A stretch of 64,000 nucleotides of DNA from Acinetobacter nosocomialis NIPH 2119 (GTDB lineage Bacteria; Pseudomonadota; Gammaproteobacteria; Pseudomonadales; Moraxellaceae). Where the stretch lies: contig NZ_KB849239.1 in assembly GCF_000368085.1 (NCBI RefSeq), forward strand, positions 2,456,170 to 2,520,169, read 5' to 3'. Positions 10,472 to 19,218 of this stretch are shown piece after piece. The position numbers and the translations under genes are program-made. How positions within the stretch are numbered: position 1 is the first letter of the stretch; each line of letters opens with the position of its first letter. The notes below the pieces were generated by a model that had not been told where the DNA came from, did no database searches, and was given only the letters and a program-made list of their open reading frames with translations.

Positions 10472-10568
10472 ACAAGAACCTATAAAAAAAGGCATGACTG
10501 ACCTGTCATGTTTCCAATTTCAAGCCATGTTATGCTCCGTTTATCGATAAAAAATAAGCGGGAATTTC

Positions 10569-11357
10569 ATGGCACTTTTACGTATAGAAAAGAATAATGG
10601 CATTGCGACAGTTTATCTAAACCGTCCTGATAAACGTAATGCCATGAGTTTTGCCCTCCTCAAAGAACTCGTTTCAACGGCTAAAGCTATACAAAAAGAC
10701 CGAGATATCCGCTGTGTAATTTTGACTGGTGAAGCACAAGTATTTAGTGCTGGTATTGATTTATCTGACCTTAACAACCCTAAAAACTCCGCATTTGCGA
10801 TTTGGGAACTTGTAAAGCCGGGACAAAGCCTTTTCCAAAAAGCATTTCTAATTTGGCAGAACTTACCTGTACCTGTGATTGCGGCACTTGAAGGTTATTG
10901 CTTTGGTGCGGGGATGCAACTTGCGCTGGCTGCCGATATTCGTATTGCCCACCCAGACACCAAAATGTCGATTATGGAAAGTCGCTGGGGATTAGTACCC
11001 GACATGGGACTTACCCGCTCACTCAAAGGTTTGATAGGTGTTGACCTTGCCAAAGAACTCACCTTAACTGCTCGTGTGTTTGACGGAAACTATGCAAAAG
11101 ATATTGGCCTTGTAACTCATCTAAGCGAGAACCCTTTAGAAAAAGCGAATGCAATTGCCTCAGAAATGCTACAACGTTCACCTGATGCATTGACTGCTGC
11201 AAAACGTGTATTAGATGCAATGGAGCACCAACCAGAAAAATCATTGCGTCTAGAAAAAATCTGGCAACTTAAATTATTACTTGGTAAAAATAGCAAACTT
11301 GCTCGTAAAAAAGACAAACATCCGGAAGTTAAATTTTTACCACGCCAATATAGATAA
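10569..11357 (+). CDS. Enoyl-CoA hydratase/isomerase family protein (crotonase)
   Basis: 262 residues, crotonase fold. The CoA-binding/oxyanion segments are FSAGIDLSDL (about residue 60) and GYCFGAGMQLALAADIRIA (about 113-131). A Glu occurs in the catalytic stretch MESRWGLVPDMGLT. The C-terminal helix ends in a basic tail. It starts a three-gene plus-strand cluster with a dehydrogenase 11 bases downstream. The exact acyl-CoA substrate is not evident; hydratase and isomerase roles are both possible. Confidence 0.85.
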   Translation: MALLRIEKNNGIATVYLNRPDKRNAMSFALLKELVSTAKAIQKDRDIRCVILTGEAQVFSAGIDLSDLNNPKNSAFAIWELVKPGQSLFQKAFLIWQNLPVPVIAALEGYCFGAGMQLALAADIRIAHPDTKMSIMESRWGLVPDMGLTRSLKGLIGVDLAKELTLTARVFDGNYAKDIGLVTHLSENPLEKANAIASEMLQRSPDALTAAKRVLDAMEHQPEKSLRLEKIWQLKLLLGKNSKLARKKDKHPEVKFLPRQYR

Positions 11358-11368
11358 GAGCTTTGAAG

Positions 11369-12235
11369 ATGAATTTTGATCGTAATACACCTATTGCCTT
11401 TTTAGGTATAGGACTTATGGGAAGCCGTATGGCTAGCCGCCTTATTCAAGCTGGTTTTCAAGTTGCTGTCTGGAACAGAACAGCATCTGCTTGTGAAGAA
11501 CTTATCGATATTGGCGCATATGCTCTCGATCTTTCAAACATCGGACAATACCCTATAGTTTTAACTTGCCTAGCTGACGATAAAGCTGTGCAAGCCGTAT
11601 TTGAGCAAATTCAGCCTCATTTAAAAGCAAATCAAGTTATTGTCGATTTCTCAAGCCTGTCTGTTGCTGCAACAAAAGCACTTGCTCAGGGTGCTGCTTC
11701 ACAAGATGTGATATGGATTGACTCCCCTGTTTCAGGCGGTACAGCCGGGGCAGAACAAGGCACGCTAGTCATTTTTGCAGGTGGAGATGCTCAAACTATT
11801 GAAGCTTTGAGTCCTGTTTACAATGTACTCTCTCAACGTGTAACACGTATGGGTGATACAGGTACGGGCCAAGCCACTAAAATTTGCAATCAGCTGATTG
11901 TGGCAGCAAATAGTGCTCTTATTGCCGAAGCTGTAGCACTAGCAGACCACGCAGGTGTAGACACGACATTACTCGCTCCCGCCCTAGCAGGTGGATTTGC
12001 TGACTCAAAGCCTTTTCAAATACTTGCACCACGCATGGCAACTCATACTTTCGAGCCTATTCAGTGGAAAGTTCAAACATTATCCAAAGATCTTAACAAC
12101 GCGGTAACATTGGCTAACAATGTTAATTTAGACATACCTGTTGCACAAAAAGCTCTATTACAGCTACAAACTCACCAAAAAAATGGCTTTGCTGAGAAAG
12201 ATTTAGCTACTATCATTCAACTAGTAGAGCAATAA
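11369..12235 (+). CDS. 3-hydroxyisobutyrate dehydrogenase-family enzyme, tartronate semialdehyde reductase-like
   Basis: 288 residues. Rossmann motif FLGIGLMGSRMASRLI at the N-terminus, substrate-binding DSPVSGGTAGAEQGTL (about 120) and the catalytic lysine in GTGQATKICNQLI (about 170). This is the beta-hydroxyacid dehydrogenase family. Directly followed by a hydroxypyruvate isomerase gene (16-base gap), a pairing known from glyoxylate/allantoin assimilation, so tartronate semialdehyde reduction to glycerate is the best guess. Start taken at the ATG at 11369 after AAGAG; a TTG six bases upstream is unlikely. Confidence 0.82.
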   Translation: MNFDRNTPIAFLGIGLMGSRMASRLIQAGFQVAVWNRTASACEELIDIGAYALDLSNIGQYPIVLTCLADDKAVQAVFEQIQPHLKANQVIVDFSSLSVAATKALAQGAASQDVIWIDSPVSGGTAGAEQGTLVIFAGGDAQTIEALSPVYNVLSQRVTRMGDTGTGQATKICNQLIVAANSALIAEAVALADHAGVDTTLLAPALAGGFADSKPFQILAPRMATHTFEPIQWKVQTLSKDLNNAVTLANNVNLDIPVAQKALLQLQTHQKNGFAEKDLATIIQLVEQ

Positions 12236-12251
12236 TAAACGGAGTTTGTGT

Positions 12252-13046
12252 ATGGGTCGTCTTGCCGTTAACTTATCCATGATTTTTACCGAAGTTTCTT
12301 TAATTGAACGCTTTGCATTAGCCCATGCAGAGGGCTTTGAACATGTAGAAATCCAATTCCCATACGAACTTTCCATTTCCGATATTCAAGACCAACTTGA
12401 ACGTTACAACCTAAGTTTATGTTTAATTAATGTTCCTGCTGGCGATCTTATGCAAGGTGGAAATGGTTTAGCAGGCATACCTGGCCAAGAAGCAGCATTC
12501 CGTGAAGCACTAGAGTTAGCTATTCGCTATGCCACTGCCTTAAAAGTGCCTCGTGTTAATATTTTGGCAGGTAAGCAACCTCAAGATTCTGACTTACTTC
12601 CTTGCCTTAAAACACTTGCAAGCAACTTAAAGCTAGCTTGTGATTTACTTACAGAACACGACATAGAACCTGTATTTGAAATGATTAATGGCACAGATAT
12701 GCCACGCTTTTTAGTACAGAACATTGCCCAAGCCCAAGAGATGCTTGAAGCAGTCAACCACCCTGCTTTAAAAATGCAATATGACTGTTACCACATGGCG
12801 ATGATGGGTGAAGATGTACTTGAAGGTTTACAAGAAAATATTCACCAGATTGGCCATATTCAGTTTGCAGACTGTCCTGGACGCCATGAACCCGATACGG
12901 CTCAAATCCCTTATGAGCAAATTTTTTCATGGATTAAACAAAGCACGTATGACGGTTACATTGCAGCAGAATATAAACCTAAAAACGGGTCAAATCAGTC
13001 ATTTACATGGAAAAAGAAATATTTTTCGGATGATGTAAATATATAA
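12252..13046 (+). CDS. hyi: Hydroxypyruvate isomerase family protein
   Basis: 264 residues, xylose-isomerase-like TIM barrel. Metal-binding and active-site stretches include FEMINGTDMPRF, MQYDCYHMAMMGED and IGHIQFADCPGRHEPDT, all typical of Hyi, which interconverts hydroxypyruvate and tartronate semialdehyde. A GGAG ribosome-binding site supports the ATG at 12252 over a TTG two codons upstream. Its place behind a tartronate-semialdehyde-reductase-like gene supports a glyoxylate-to-glycerate route; no glyoxylate carboligase gene is in the window. Confidence 0.85.
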   Translation: MGRLAVNLSMIFTEVSLIERFALAHAEGFEHVEIQFPYELSISDIQDQLERYNLSLCLINVPAGDLMQGGNGLAGIPGQEAAFREALELAIRYATALKVPRVNILAGKQPQDSDLLPCLKTLASNLKLACDLLTEHDIEPVFEMINGTDMPRFLVQNIAQAQEMLEAVNHPALKMQYDCYHMAMMGEDVLEGLQENIHQIGHIQFADCPGRHEPDTAQIPYEQIFSWIKQSTYDGYIAAEYKPKNGSNQSFTWKKKYFSDDVNI

Positions 13047-13127
13047 ACTGTTACTAGTTTTGTTTGAAATTCTGAGTGAAAACCACTATATTAGATAGTG
13101 AGTAATTGTCAGGAAAATATACCCTAT

Positions 13128-13529
13128 ATGAATTTAGAACCATCGCCCAGCGTGTCTAATTCTCACGATTTCGCAATGAACACCTCAAATAAAGACGTAC
13201 AAGCTTGTCTCAAAGTCGTCCATGACGCTTTAGTTGATGTAAAAGCAAAAGATATTCTACAGTTAGATGTTAGTTCTATTAGCAACGTTGCGGATGCTAT
13301 TGTCATTGCGAGTGGTACATCTACTCGTCACGTCAAAGCACTTGCTGACAATGTTGCAGAAGAAGCTCGAAAAGCTGGTTTCCGCCCGATTGGCGTTGAA
13401 GGCGAACGAGATGCCGAATGGATCTTAATTGATCTTGGTTTTGTTGTAGTACACGTGATGCTACCAACTGCCCGCAAATTCTATGATTTAGAAAGCTTAT
13501 GGCGTACTGCCCCAGAGTCAGTCGCATAA
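13128..13529 (+). CDS. rsfS: Ribosome silencing factor RsfS
   Basis: 133 residues from the ATG at 13128. The RsfS/Iojap domain fills the C-terminal 110 residues (KAKDILQLDV, ADAIVIASGTSTRHVKALAD, EGERDAEWILIDLGFVVVHVM, ARKFYDLESLW). It binds uL14 on the 50S subunit and blocks subunit joining in starvation. A GTG at 13098 and an ATG at 13176 are alternative starts; neither has a clearly better ribosome-binding site. It is followed by a strong terminator. Confidence 0.93.
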   Translation: MNLEPSPSVSNSHDFAMNTSNKDVQACLKVVHDALVDVKAKDILQLDVSSISNVADAIVIASGTSTRHVKALADNVAEEARKAGFRPIGVEGERDAEWILIDLGFVVVHVMLPTARKFYDLESLWRTAPESVA

Positions 13530-13541
13530 AATTTTGCTTTT

Positions 13542-13570
13542 AAAAAAGCGGCTCTTTTGAGCCGCTTTTT
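13542..13570 (+). terminator. Intrinsic terminator after rsfS
   Basis: Stem AAAAAGCGGCTC / GAGCCGCTTTTT with short loop, followed by a T-rich stretch. Confidence 0.9.
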
Positions 13571-13681
13571 GTTTATATAACTAATCAAAATTTTATTTAA
13601 AAAAACTATCTTTTATAGCCTCAGATATCCTCATCAAAGCTTCAACAGCACTTACGAGCTAGTCATCAATCTTACTTAAAT

Positions 13682-13700
13682 TTGACATGACAAATTGTCA
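13682..13700 (+). promoter_or_regulatory. Palindrome next to a consensus -35 box upstream of SDR gene
   Basis: TTGACA at 13682-13687 matches the sigma-70 -35 consensus and abuts the palindrome TGACAAATTGTCA (13688-13700). No good -10 lies at 17 bases; TATAAC at 13713 is too far. The palindrome could be an operator for the downstream SDR gene. This is weak evidence. Confidence 0.3.
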
Positions 13701-13765
13701 GAATTCCAGCACTATAACAATTCTTATAGTCTCATCAATAAATAGCATAACCGGAGCACTAAAAA

Positions 13766-14587
13766 GTGAAGATACTCATTACAGGCGCCAACACAGGTAT
13801 TGGTTTTGCCACAGCAGAACAACTTGTACAACAAGGACAACATGTGATTTTGGCATGCCGAAATCCTCAAAAAGCACAAGAGGCACAAAACAAACTACGC
13901 TCACTCAACCAAGGACAAGTTGATATCGTTTCTCTTGATCTGAACAGTCTTGAGTTAACCAGAAAAGCTGCTGATGAAATTGCAGATAAATATGGCAGCC
14001 TTGATGTGCTTATTAATAATGCCGGGCTATTTGCAAAAACAAAACAGCTCACCGCAGATGGGTTTGAACAACAATTTGGCGTTAATTATTTAGGTCATTT
14101 CTTACTTACTCAAAAGTTACTTCCGGCTTTAAAACAGTCACCTAAAGCACGGATTATTCACCTTGCATCTATTGCCCACTGGGTTGGCTCAATTAAACCT
14201 AATAAATTTCGTGCAGAAGGTTTTTACAACCCCCTGTTCTATTATGGACAATCCAAGCTTGCAAACTTACTGTTCAGCAACGCATTAGCTAAACAACTTG
14301 CTGATAGTACAATTACAAATAATGCATTACATCCCGGCGGTGTTGCTTCTGATATTTATCGTGATTTACCAAAACCAGTTTATGCAGCCATGAAAGTAGG
14401 TTTAGTTCCAACGTCAGTTCCCGCAAAGCTCATTACAGAAATGGCGATTGGAGACTCATGGCAAAATCGCAATGGCGAATATGTCAGCGCGCATATGCCT
14501 GACTGGAAATCTTCTCATGCCAAAAACCAGCAACTGGCACGCGACCTCTACCAACAATCAATGGACTTAGTAGAAAAGTTTCTTTAA
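13766..14587 (+). CDS. SDR family oxidoreductase, retinol-dehydrogenase-like
   Basis: 273 residues. TGANTGIG cofactor motif (residues 6-13), basic residue after beta-2 (ACRNPQKA), which favours NADPH, NNAG (about 86), LASIAHW and the catalytic YGQSKLANLLF. This subgroup resembles retinol dehydrogenase/WWOX-type SDRs. The start is GTG with GGAG nine bases upstream. Single gene bounded by the palindromic region upstream and a terminator shared with pntB downstream. Confidence 0.87.
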   Translation: MKILITGANTGIGFATAEQLVQQGQHVILACRNPQKAQEAQNKLRSLNQGQVDIVSLDLNSLELTRKAADEIADKYGSLDVLINNAGLFAKTKQLTADGFEQQFGVNYLGHFLLTQKLLPALKQSPKARIIHLASIAHWVGSIKPNKFRAEGFYNPLFYYGQSKLANLLFSNALAKQLADSTITNNALHPGGVASDIYRDLPKPVYAAMKVGLVPTSVPAKLITEMAIGDSWQNRNGEYVSAHMPDWKSSHAKNQQLARDLYQQSMDLVEKFL

Positions 14588-14599
14588 ATCCCAAAAAGC

Positions 14600-14625
14600 A
14601 AAAAACCACCCGAAGGTGGTTTTTT
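14600..14625. terminator. Bidirectional intrinsic terminator
   Basis: AAAAAACCACC / GGTGGTTTTTT hairpin between the convergent SDR and pntB genes. Confidence 0.9.
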
Positions 14626-14638
14626 GTATCAAAGCAAC

Positions 14639-16093
14639 TTAGTGGCCTGTACCATTAATTGCTTTAGTCATGTCTTCAACAACTTTCTTAGCATCACCAA
14701 AGATCATCATTGTTTTTTCGTTATAGAACAAGTCATTATCAAGACCAGCATAACCCGTCGCCATAGAGCGCTTAATCACCATGATTGTACGTGCTTTATG
14801 TGCTTCAAGAATCGGCATACCATAAATTGGTGAACCTGGGTCATCTTTTGCAGCAGGGTTCACAACGTCGTTTGCACCAATAACAAGTACTACGTCAGTT
14901 GCCGGGAAGTCAGAGTTAATCTCATCCATTTCCAAGATATCTTCATATGCTACATCTGCTTCAGCAAGCAATACGTTCATGTGACCAGGCATACGACCAG
15001 CAACCGGGTGAATTGCGAAACGGACGCGAACACCTTGCTCTTTTAGAATTTCACACAGCTCTTTCACAGCATTTTGTGCACGACCTTGCGCCATACCATA
15101 ACCCGGTACAATCACAACACTGTCTGCATTTGACATCAAGAAGCCAGCATCATCAGCAGAACCTGAACGGTAGTTACGTTGAACTTGTTCACCTTTAGCC
15201 GCTGTAGAAACTGCCGCACCACCCATTGCACCACCAAACAATACGTTGATGATTGAACGGTTCATTGCTTTACACATGATGTATGACAGAATCGCACCAG
15301 ATGAACCTACAAGTGAACCCGCAACGATCAACATGTTGTTTTCAAGGGTAAAACCAATACCTGCCGCTGCCCAACCAGAGAATGAGTTAAGAAGCGATAC
15401 CACCACAGGCATATCACCACCACCTACCGGTGCAATCCATACCCAGCCAAATGCAAGTGCAAGTGCGGTCATTGCCCAGAAAGCAGTCATATTACCAGTT
15501 GTGAAGAAGTAGAAACCACAAGCCAACATCGCAACAAAGATAAGCGCTTGAACAGGTTTAACCCATGCACCAGAAATTGTTTTAGCCCATTTTTTCGCAG
15601 CCAATTTACCGTAAGCAAATACAGATGCTGTGAAGGTAATCGCACCAACGAAACAGCCCACAAACAATTCAAATAAATGAACTTTGCTCATGTGCGCATG
15701 TTGTACGCCAGCAGCTGTTAATGCCGCCTCGTTTTGGGCAAACAATGCTGTAAGCTGGTTGTTATGCAAAATTGCAGCAACTGCAATTAAAACTGCAGCC
15801 AAACCTACTAATGAGTGCATAAGTGCAACAGTTTCAGGCATTTGAGTCATTGGTACAGTACGTGCACGTGCAATACCCACAATCGCGCCAAGCACCATTG
15901 CACCGCCAATCATCCAGATCACTGGATTGTTGGCAACAAAGAAGGTTGTTACAACTGCAATCGCCATTGCGATCATACCGTAACGGTTACCTTGAATTGC
16001 TGTTTTAGGACCAGATAGGCCACGAAGCGTCAAGATAAAGAGAATTGCGCCTACAAGGTACAACCAGTTTGCATTTGCTTGAATAAATTCCAT
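14639..16093 (-). CDS. pntB: Proton-translocating NAD(P) transhydrogenase, beta subunit
   Basis: 484 residues. About eight or nine membrane helices (residues 5-260) are followed by the NADP(H)-binding domain III with GYGMAQGRAQNAVKEL and the Asp-rich VLLAEADVAYEDILEMDEIN segment. Works with PntAA and PntAB in the inner membrane, using proton entry to reduce NADP+ with NADH. Last gene of the pntAA-pntAB-pntB operon; 12 bases separate it from the middle gene. Confidence 0.95.
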   Translation of the reverse strand: MEFIQANANWLYLVGAILFILTLRGLSGPKTAIQGNRYGMIAMAIAVVTTFFVANNPVIWMIGGAMVLGAIVGIARARTVPMTQMPETVALMHSLVGLAAVLIAVAAILHNNQLTALFAQNEAALTAAGVQHAHMSKVHLFELFVGCFVGAITFTASVFAYGKLAAKKWAKTISGAWVKPVQALIFVAMLACGFYFFTTGNMTAFWAMTALALAFGWVWIAPVGGGDMPVVVSLLNSFSGWAAAGIGFTLENNMLIVAGSLVGSSGAILSYIMCKAMNRSIINVLFGGAMGGAAVSTAAKGEQVQRNYRSGSADDAGFLMSNADSVVIVPGYGMAQGRAQNAVKELCEILKEQGVRVRFAIHPVAGRMPGHMNVLLAEADVAYEDILEMDEINSDFPATDVVLVIGANDVVNPAAKDDPGSPIYGMPILEAHKARTIMVIKRSMATGYAGLDNDLFYNEKTMMIFGDAKKVVEDMTKAINGTGH

Positions 16094-16105
16094 GTCAAAG
16101 CCCTC

Positions 16106-16420
16106 TTATTTCTTTTGCTTAGGCTTGAACATTTCCAACATGCGTGCAGTTACTGCGAAGCCGCCGAAAATATTAATGCTTGCCAAAAATACCGCAATCG
16201 CACCAAGTACGCTTACAACATTCACACTTTGAAATGCAACATTTGCATCTACACCAAGTACAGGCAGCCCGACTGTTTGCAACATCGCACCAACGACAAT
16301 AATTGATGACAATGCGTTAGTTACCGCCATAAGTGGCGTATGTAAAGCTGGTGTAACACCCCAAACTACGTAATAACCTACGAAGATGGCAAGGACGAAA
16401 ATTGTAATAGTTTCAACCAT
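16106..16420 (-). CDS. pntAB: NAD(P) transhydrogenase alpha subunit, membrane part
   Basis: 104 residues with three or four hydrophobic helices, corresponding to the C-terminal membrane domain of E. coli PntA but encoded separately, as in Rhodospirillum-type three-subunit transhydrogenases. Contains [23 protein letters not shown], here described by its core [11 protein letters not shown]. Lies between the soluble alpha subunit (11-base gap) and pntB. Confidence 0.94.
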   Translation of the reverse strand: MVETITIFVLAIFVGYYVVWGVTPALHTPLMAVTNALSSIIVVGAMLQTVGLPVLGVDANVAFQSVNVVSVLGAIAVFLASINIFGGFAVTARMLEMFKPKQKK

Positions 16421-16431
16421 GAGAAATCTCC

Positions 16432-17559
16432 TTAACCACGCTTAAGCAGCACTTGACCGCCATGAGTGACCAATAGGGCTTTTTGGATTTCGTCTTCTTG
16501 ATTAATCGCAAAGTTTTTCTCTTTGTCGAATAAAGTCTCTACGAAATTGAAAACGTTACGTGCATATAATGCAGAAGCTTCTGTCGCAACGGTGGCTGGA
16601 ATATTTGGAATACCCAAAATTTTCACGCCATTTTCAGTCACAACAGTTTCGCCAACTTTAGAACCTTCAACGTTACCACCCGTTTCAACTGCCATATCTA
16701 AAATGACAGAGCCCGGCTTCATTTTGGCAACAGTTTCAGCTTTAATCAGACGCGGCGCATCACGACCCGGCAACAATGCTGTTGTAATCACGATATCGGC
16801 ATTCGACACAGCTTTATCCACAATTGCAGCTTGGTCTTTGATGTATTGCTCACCCGGCATCCAGCCATAACCATTTTTTGCTGCGTCTGCTGCACGTTGC
16901 TGTTCTTCTTCAGACATTGGTACGTCTAACCACTTACCACCTAAAGACTCAACTTGATCTTTAGCTGTTGGACGTAAATCTGTTGCTTCAACAATGGCAC
17001 CCAAACGTTTTGCTGTAGCAATCGCTTGAAGGCCCGCAACCCCAACACCCATAATCACAACACGTGCTGGCTTTACAGTACCAGCAGCAGTCATCAGCAT
17101 TGGGAACATGCGTTGATATTCGGCAGCTGCAAGCAAAACTGATTTATAACCAGCCAAGTTTGCCTGAGAAGACAACACATCCATGTTTTGTGCACGAGAA
17201 AGCGTACGAGGAAGCAATTCCAGAGCAAAAGCAGACACTTGCTGATTCGCAAACTGATCTAGCTCGGTATTACGATAAGGATCAAACATTGCTACAACAG
17301 CTGTATTTGCTGCAAGTTTTTGAATTTCCCCGCCTTGTGGCGCACGAACTTTCAAAATAATTTGACTACCCGTATAGGCATCATCCGTAATGGTTGCACC
17401 GACCTGTTCATAAGCACTGTCAATGTACGCAGCCTTTACACCAGCACCACGTTCAATCACAACGCTATGACCAGCGCTAATCAACTTCTTTACTGTCTCT
17501 GGCGTAGCAGCTACACGATTTTCACCGACGACAGTTTCGGTTGGGATTCCGATCTGCAT
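16432..17559 (-). CDS. pntAA: NAD(P) transhydrogenase alpha subunit, NAD-binding part
   Basis: 375 residues, soluble domain I, related to alanine dehydrogenase. N-terminal MQIGIPTE and [11 protein letters not shown]-binding [19 protein letters not shown] (about residue 170), [13 protein letters not shown] and [15 protein letters not shown] are all typical. First gene of the operon. The membrane part is in a separate gene, so this is not a truncation. Confidence 0.95.
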   Translation of the reverse strand: MQIGIPTETVVGENRVAATPETVKKLISAGHSVVIERGAGVKAAYIDSAYEQVGATITDDAYTGSQIILKVRAPQGGEIQKLAANTAVVAMFDPYRNTELDQFANQQVSAFALELLPRTLSRAQNMDVLSSQANLAGYKSVLLAAAEYQRMFPMLMTAAGTVKPARVVIMGVGVAGLQAIATAKRLGAIVEATDLRPTAKDQVESLGGKWLDVPMSEEEQQRAADAAKNGYGWMPGEQYIKDQAAIVDKAVSNADIVITTALLPGRDAPRLIKAETVAKMKPGSVILDMAVETGGNVEGSKVGETVVTENGVKILGIPNIPATVATEASALYARNVFNFVETLFDKEKNFAINQEDEIQKALLVTHGGQVLLKRG

Positions 17560-17797
17560 GAGCGTTCCTCAAGCTAATTTCTCATTGTCAAAAACATTGC
17601 AACCCGCAATGTTTCCCCCATGTGTATTCTTTGTACAGAATTTGGATTCTAATTGAACTTTTTGAAAATACCACCCACTATTTATTTAATAAATACCCAT
17701 ATTTTGAACTGATGATTCACGATATTTGACTTGAGGTGTAATATAGGAAGATTTTTCTTTTTTTGCAGACAATAGTCTCTCTTATACAGTCCTGTAT

Positions 17798-18724
17798 ATG
17801 AAAATTTCTTTATCTTCGTTTCAAATTGGGTCTTTTTTCGCGCTTTGTTCTGCTTTTCTATTCAGCACAAAAGCAATCTTTATTAAACAAACTTATGCCC
17901 TTTCTCCATTAGTAGACGGTACAGTCCTGATGGCTTTACGTATGCTAAGCGCCCTACCGTTCTTTCTATTAATTTGCTGGTTCAATAGGCATCATAATCA
18001 GGGCATAAAAAAGAAGGATTGGCTAATTTTAATTTTTGCCGGTCTATTAGGCTACTACTTTGCCAGCTGGCTTGATTTCATGGGCCTTATGTTTATTAGT
18101 GCTTCTTTAGAGCGAATTATCTTATTTTTATATCCAACACTTACCGTGATTGCATCAAGCCTGCTCTACAAACAAAAATTAGATATAAAAAGTTTAATCG
18201 CCATTTTTCTTAGTTATGGTGGAACCGTGCTAGTGATGCTCCAAGAACACAACAACGCACCAATTCAGGGCAATTTCTGGCTAGGAACAAGTTTTGTATT
18301 TGCAAGTGCTGTAGCATTTGCCGGTTATTTACTGTTAACCCCACCATTAATTAAAAAATTTGGTTCTTGGAATTTCACAGGTTTAGCGTTAACTGTGGCC
18401 TGTATTGGGGCATTAACACATTACACACTAAGTACTCCTCACCCTATTCAACTAATATTACAGCTCCCCTCAAATGTAATTTGGTATGGAGTCGGCTTAG
18501 GCTTTTTAGTCACTGTCTTACCCACCGTTATGCTCATACAAAGTATTGAACGTCTTGGTGCATCACAATCTGCAATGATCGCTTCAATCGGACCAGTTTT
18601 AACGATTTTACTTGCCGTTGTTTTCTTAAATGAACATCTTAATATGTGGCAATGGGTCGGTTGCCTACTCAATATTGTAGGGGTAATGATGATTACGCTT
18701 AGAAAGAAAAGACTAAAACATTAA
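17798..18724 (+). CDS. EamA/DMT family transporter
   Basis: 308 residues with about ten hydrophobic helices in two EamA repeats (roughly residues 8-145 and 155-300). The repeat ends show VLNEHL-type motifs (VFLNEHLNMWQWVG). Inner-membrane exporter of small metabolites, substrate unknown. The 238-base gap upstream separates it from divergent pntAA. It ends seven bases before the MerR-type promoter of the next operon. Confidence 0.87.
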   Translation: MKISLSSFQIGSFFALCSAFLFSTKAIFIKQTYALSPLVDGTVLMALRMLSALPFFLLICWFNRHHNQGIKKKDWLILIFAGLLGYYFASWLDFMGLMFISASLERIILFLYPTLTVIASSLLYKQKLDIKSLIAIFLSYGGTVLVMLQEHNNAPIQGNFWLGTSFVFASAVAFAGYLLLTPPLIKKFGSWNFTGLALTVACIGALTHYTLSTPHPIQLILQLPSNVIWYGVGLGFLVTVLPTVMLIQSIERLGASQSAMIASIGPVLTILLAVVFLNEHLNMWQWVGCLLNIVGVMMITLRKKRLKH

Positions 18725-18730
18725 ATTCTC

Positions 18731-18761
18731 TTGACCTCAACTTAAGTTGAGGTTGGATACT
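18731..18761 (+). promoter_or_regulatory. MerR/SoxR-type promoter with 19-bp spacer and palindromic operator
   Basis: -35 TTGACC (18731-18736), a 19-base spacer and -10 GATACT (18756-18761). The spacer is largely occupied by the perfect palindrome ACCTCAACTTAAGTTGAGGT (18735-18754). A 19-base spacer with a dyad between the boxes is the hallmark of promoters activated by MerR-family regulators. The half-sites CCTCAA/TTGAGG match SoxR boxes, which differ mainly at the centre. No MerR-type regulator gene lies in the window. Confidence 0.7.
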
Positions 18762-18792
18762 CATCTAAATTTTACTGAAAGGTTGAGTTCCA

Positions 18793-19200
18793 ATGAATAA
18801 AGAAACTTTTAGAATCATAAATCCCTCTACTTTATATAACCCAACGCCAAATGCTTATAGCCATATTGCTGTAGTCCAAAATTTTAAAAATATTATTCAT
18901 ATTGCAGGACAAGGCGGTGAAGATTCGAAAGGGGAATTAAGCCCAAATTTTGAAGAACAAACCACTCAAGTTTTTAATAACATTCAAAATGCATTAACAG
19001 CAGCAGAAGCAAAAATCTCAGATATTGCTGTTTTAAGGATTTTAATTGTTGACCACTCAGATGAAAAACACCAAATTTTAATTAAAATCATGCAAAATCT
19101 ATGGAAAAATCATCCATTTCCAGCCTGTACGCTCATTCCTGTACCACGCCTTGCATTAGAGCGCATGCTCATTGAAGTTGAAGCAACAGCATACACCTAA
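18793..19200 (+). CDS. RidA/YjgF-family protein with altered active site
   Basis: 135 residues, single RidA-like domain (HIAGQGGEDSKGE, NIQNALTAAEAKISDIAVLRI, IEVEATAY). In enamine/imine deaminases the conserved arginine follows Pro near residue 105 (PxR); here the equivalent stretch reads FPACTLIPVPRL, so the Arg appears replaced by Cys. This suggests a Rid-subfamily member without the standard deaminase activity, which is an inference. First gene of a two-gene operon with an MFS transporter, behind the MerR-type promoter. Confidence 0.82.
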   Translation: MNKETFRIINPSTLYNPTPNAYSHIAVVQNFKNIIHIAGQGGEDSKGELSPNFEEQTTQVFNNIQNALTAAEAKISDIAVLRILIVDHSDEKHQILIKIMQNLWKNHPFPACTLIPVPRLALERMLIEVEATAYT

Positions 19201-19218
19201 TAAAACCGAGAGAATATC

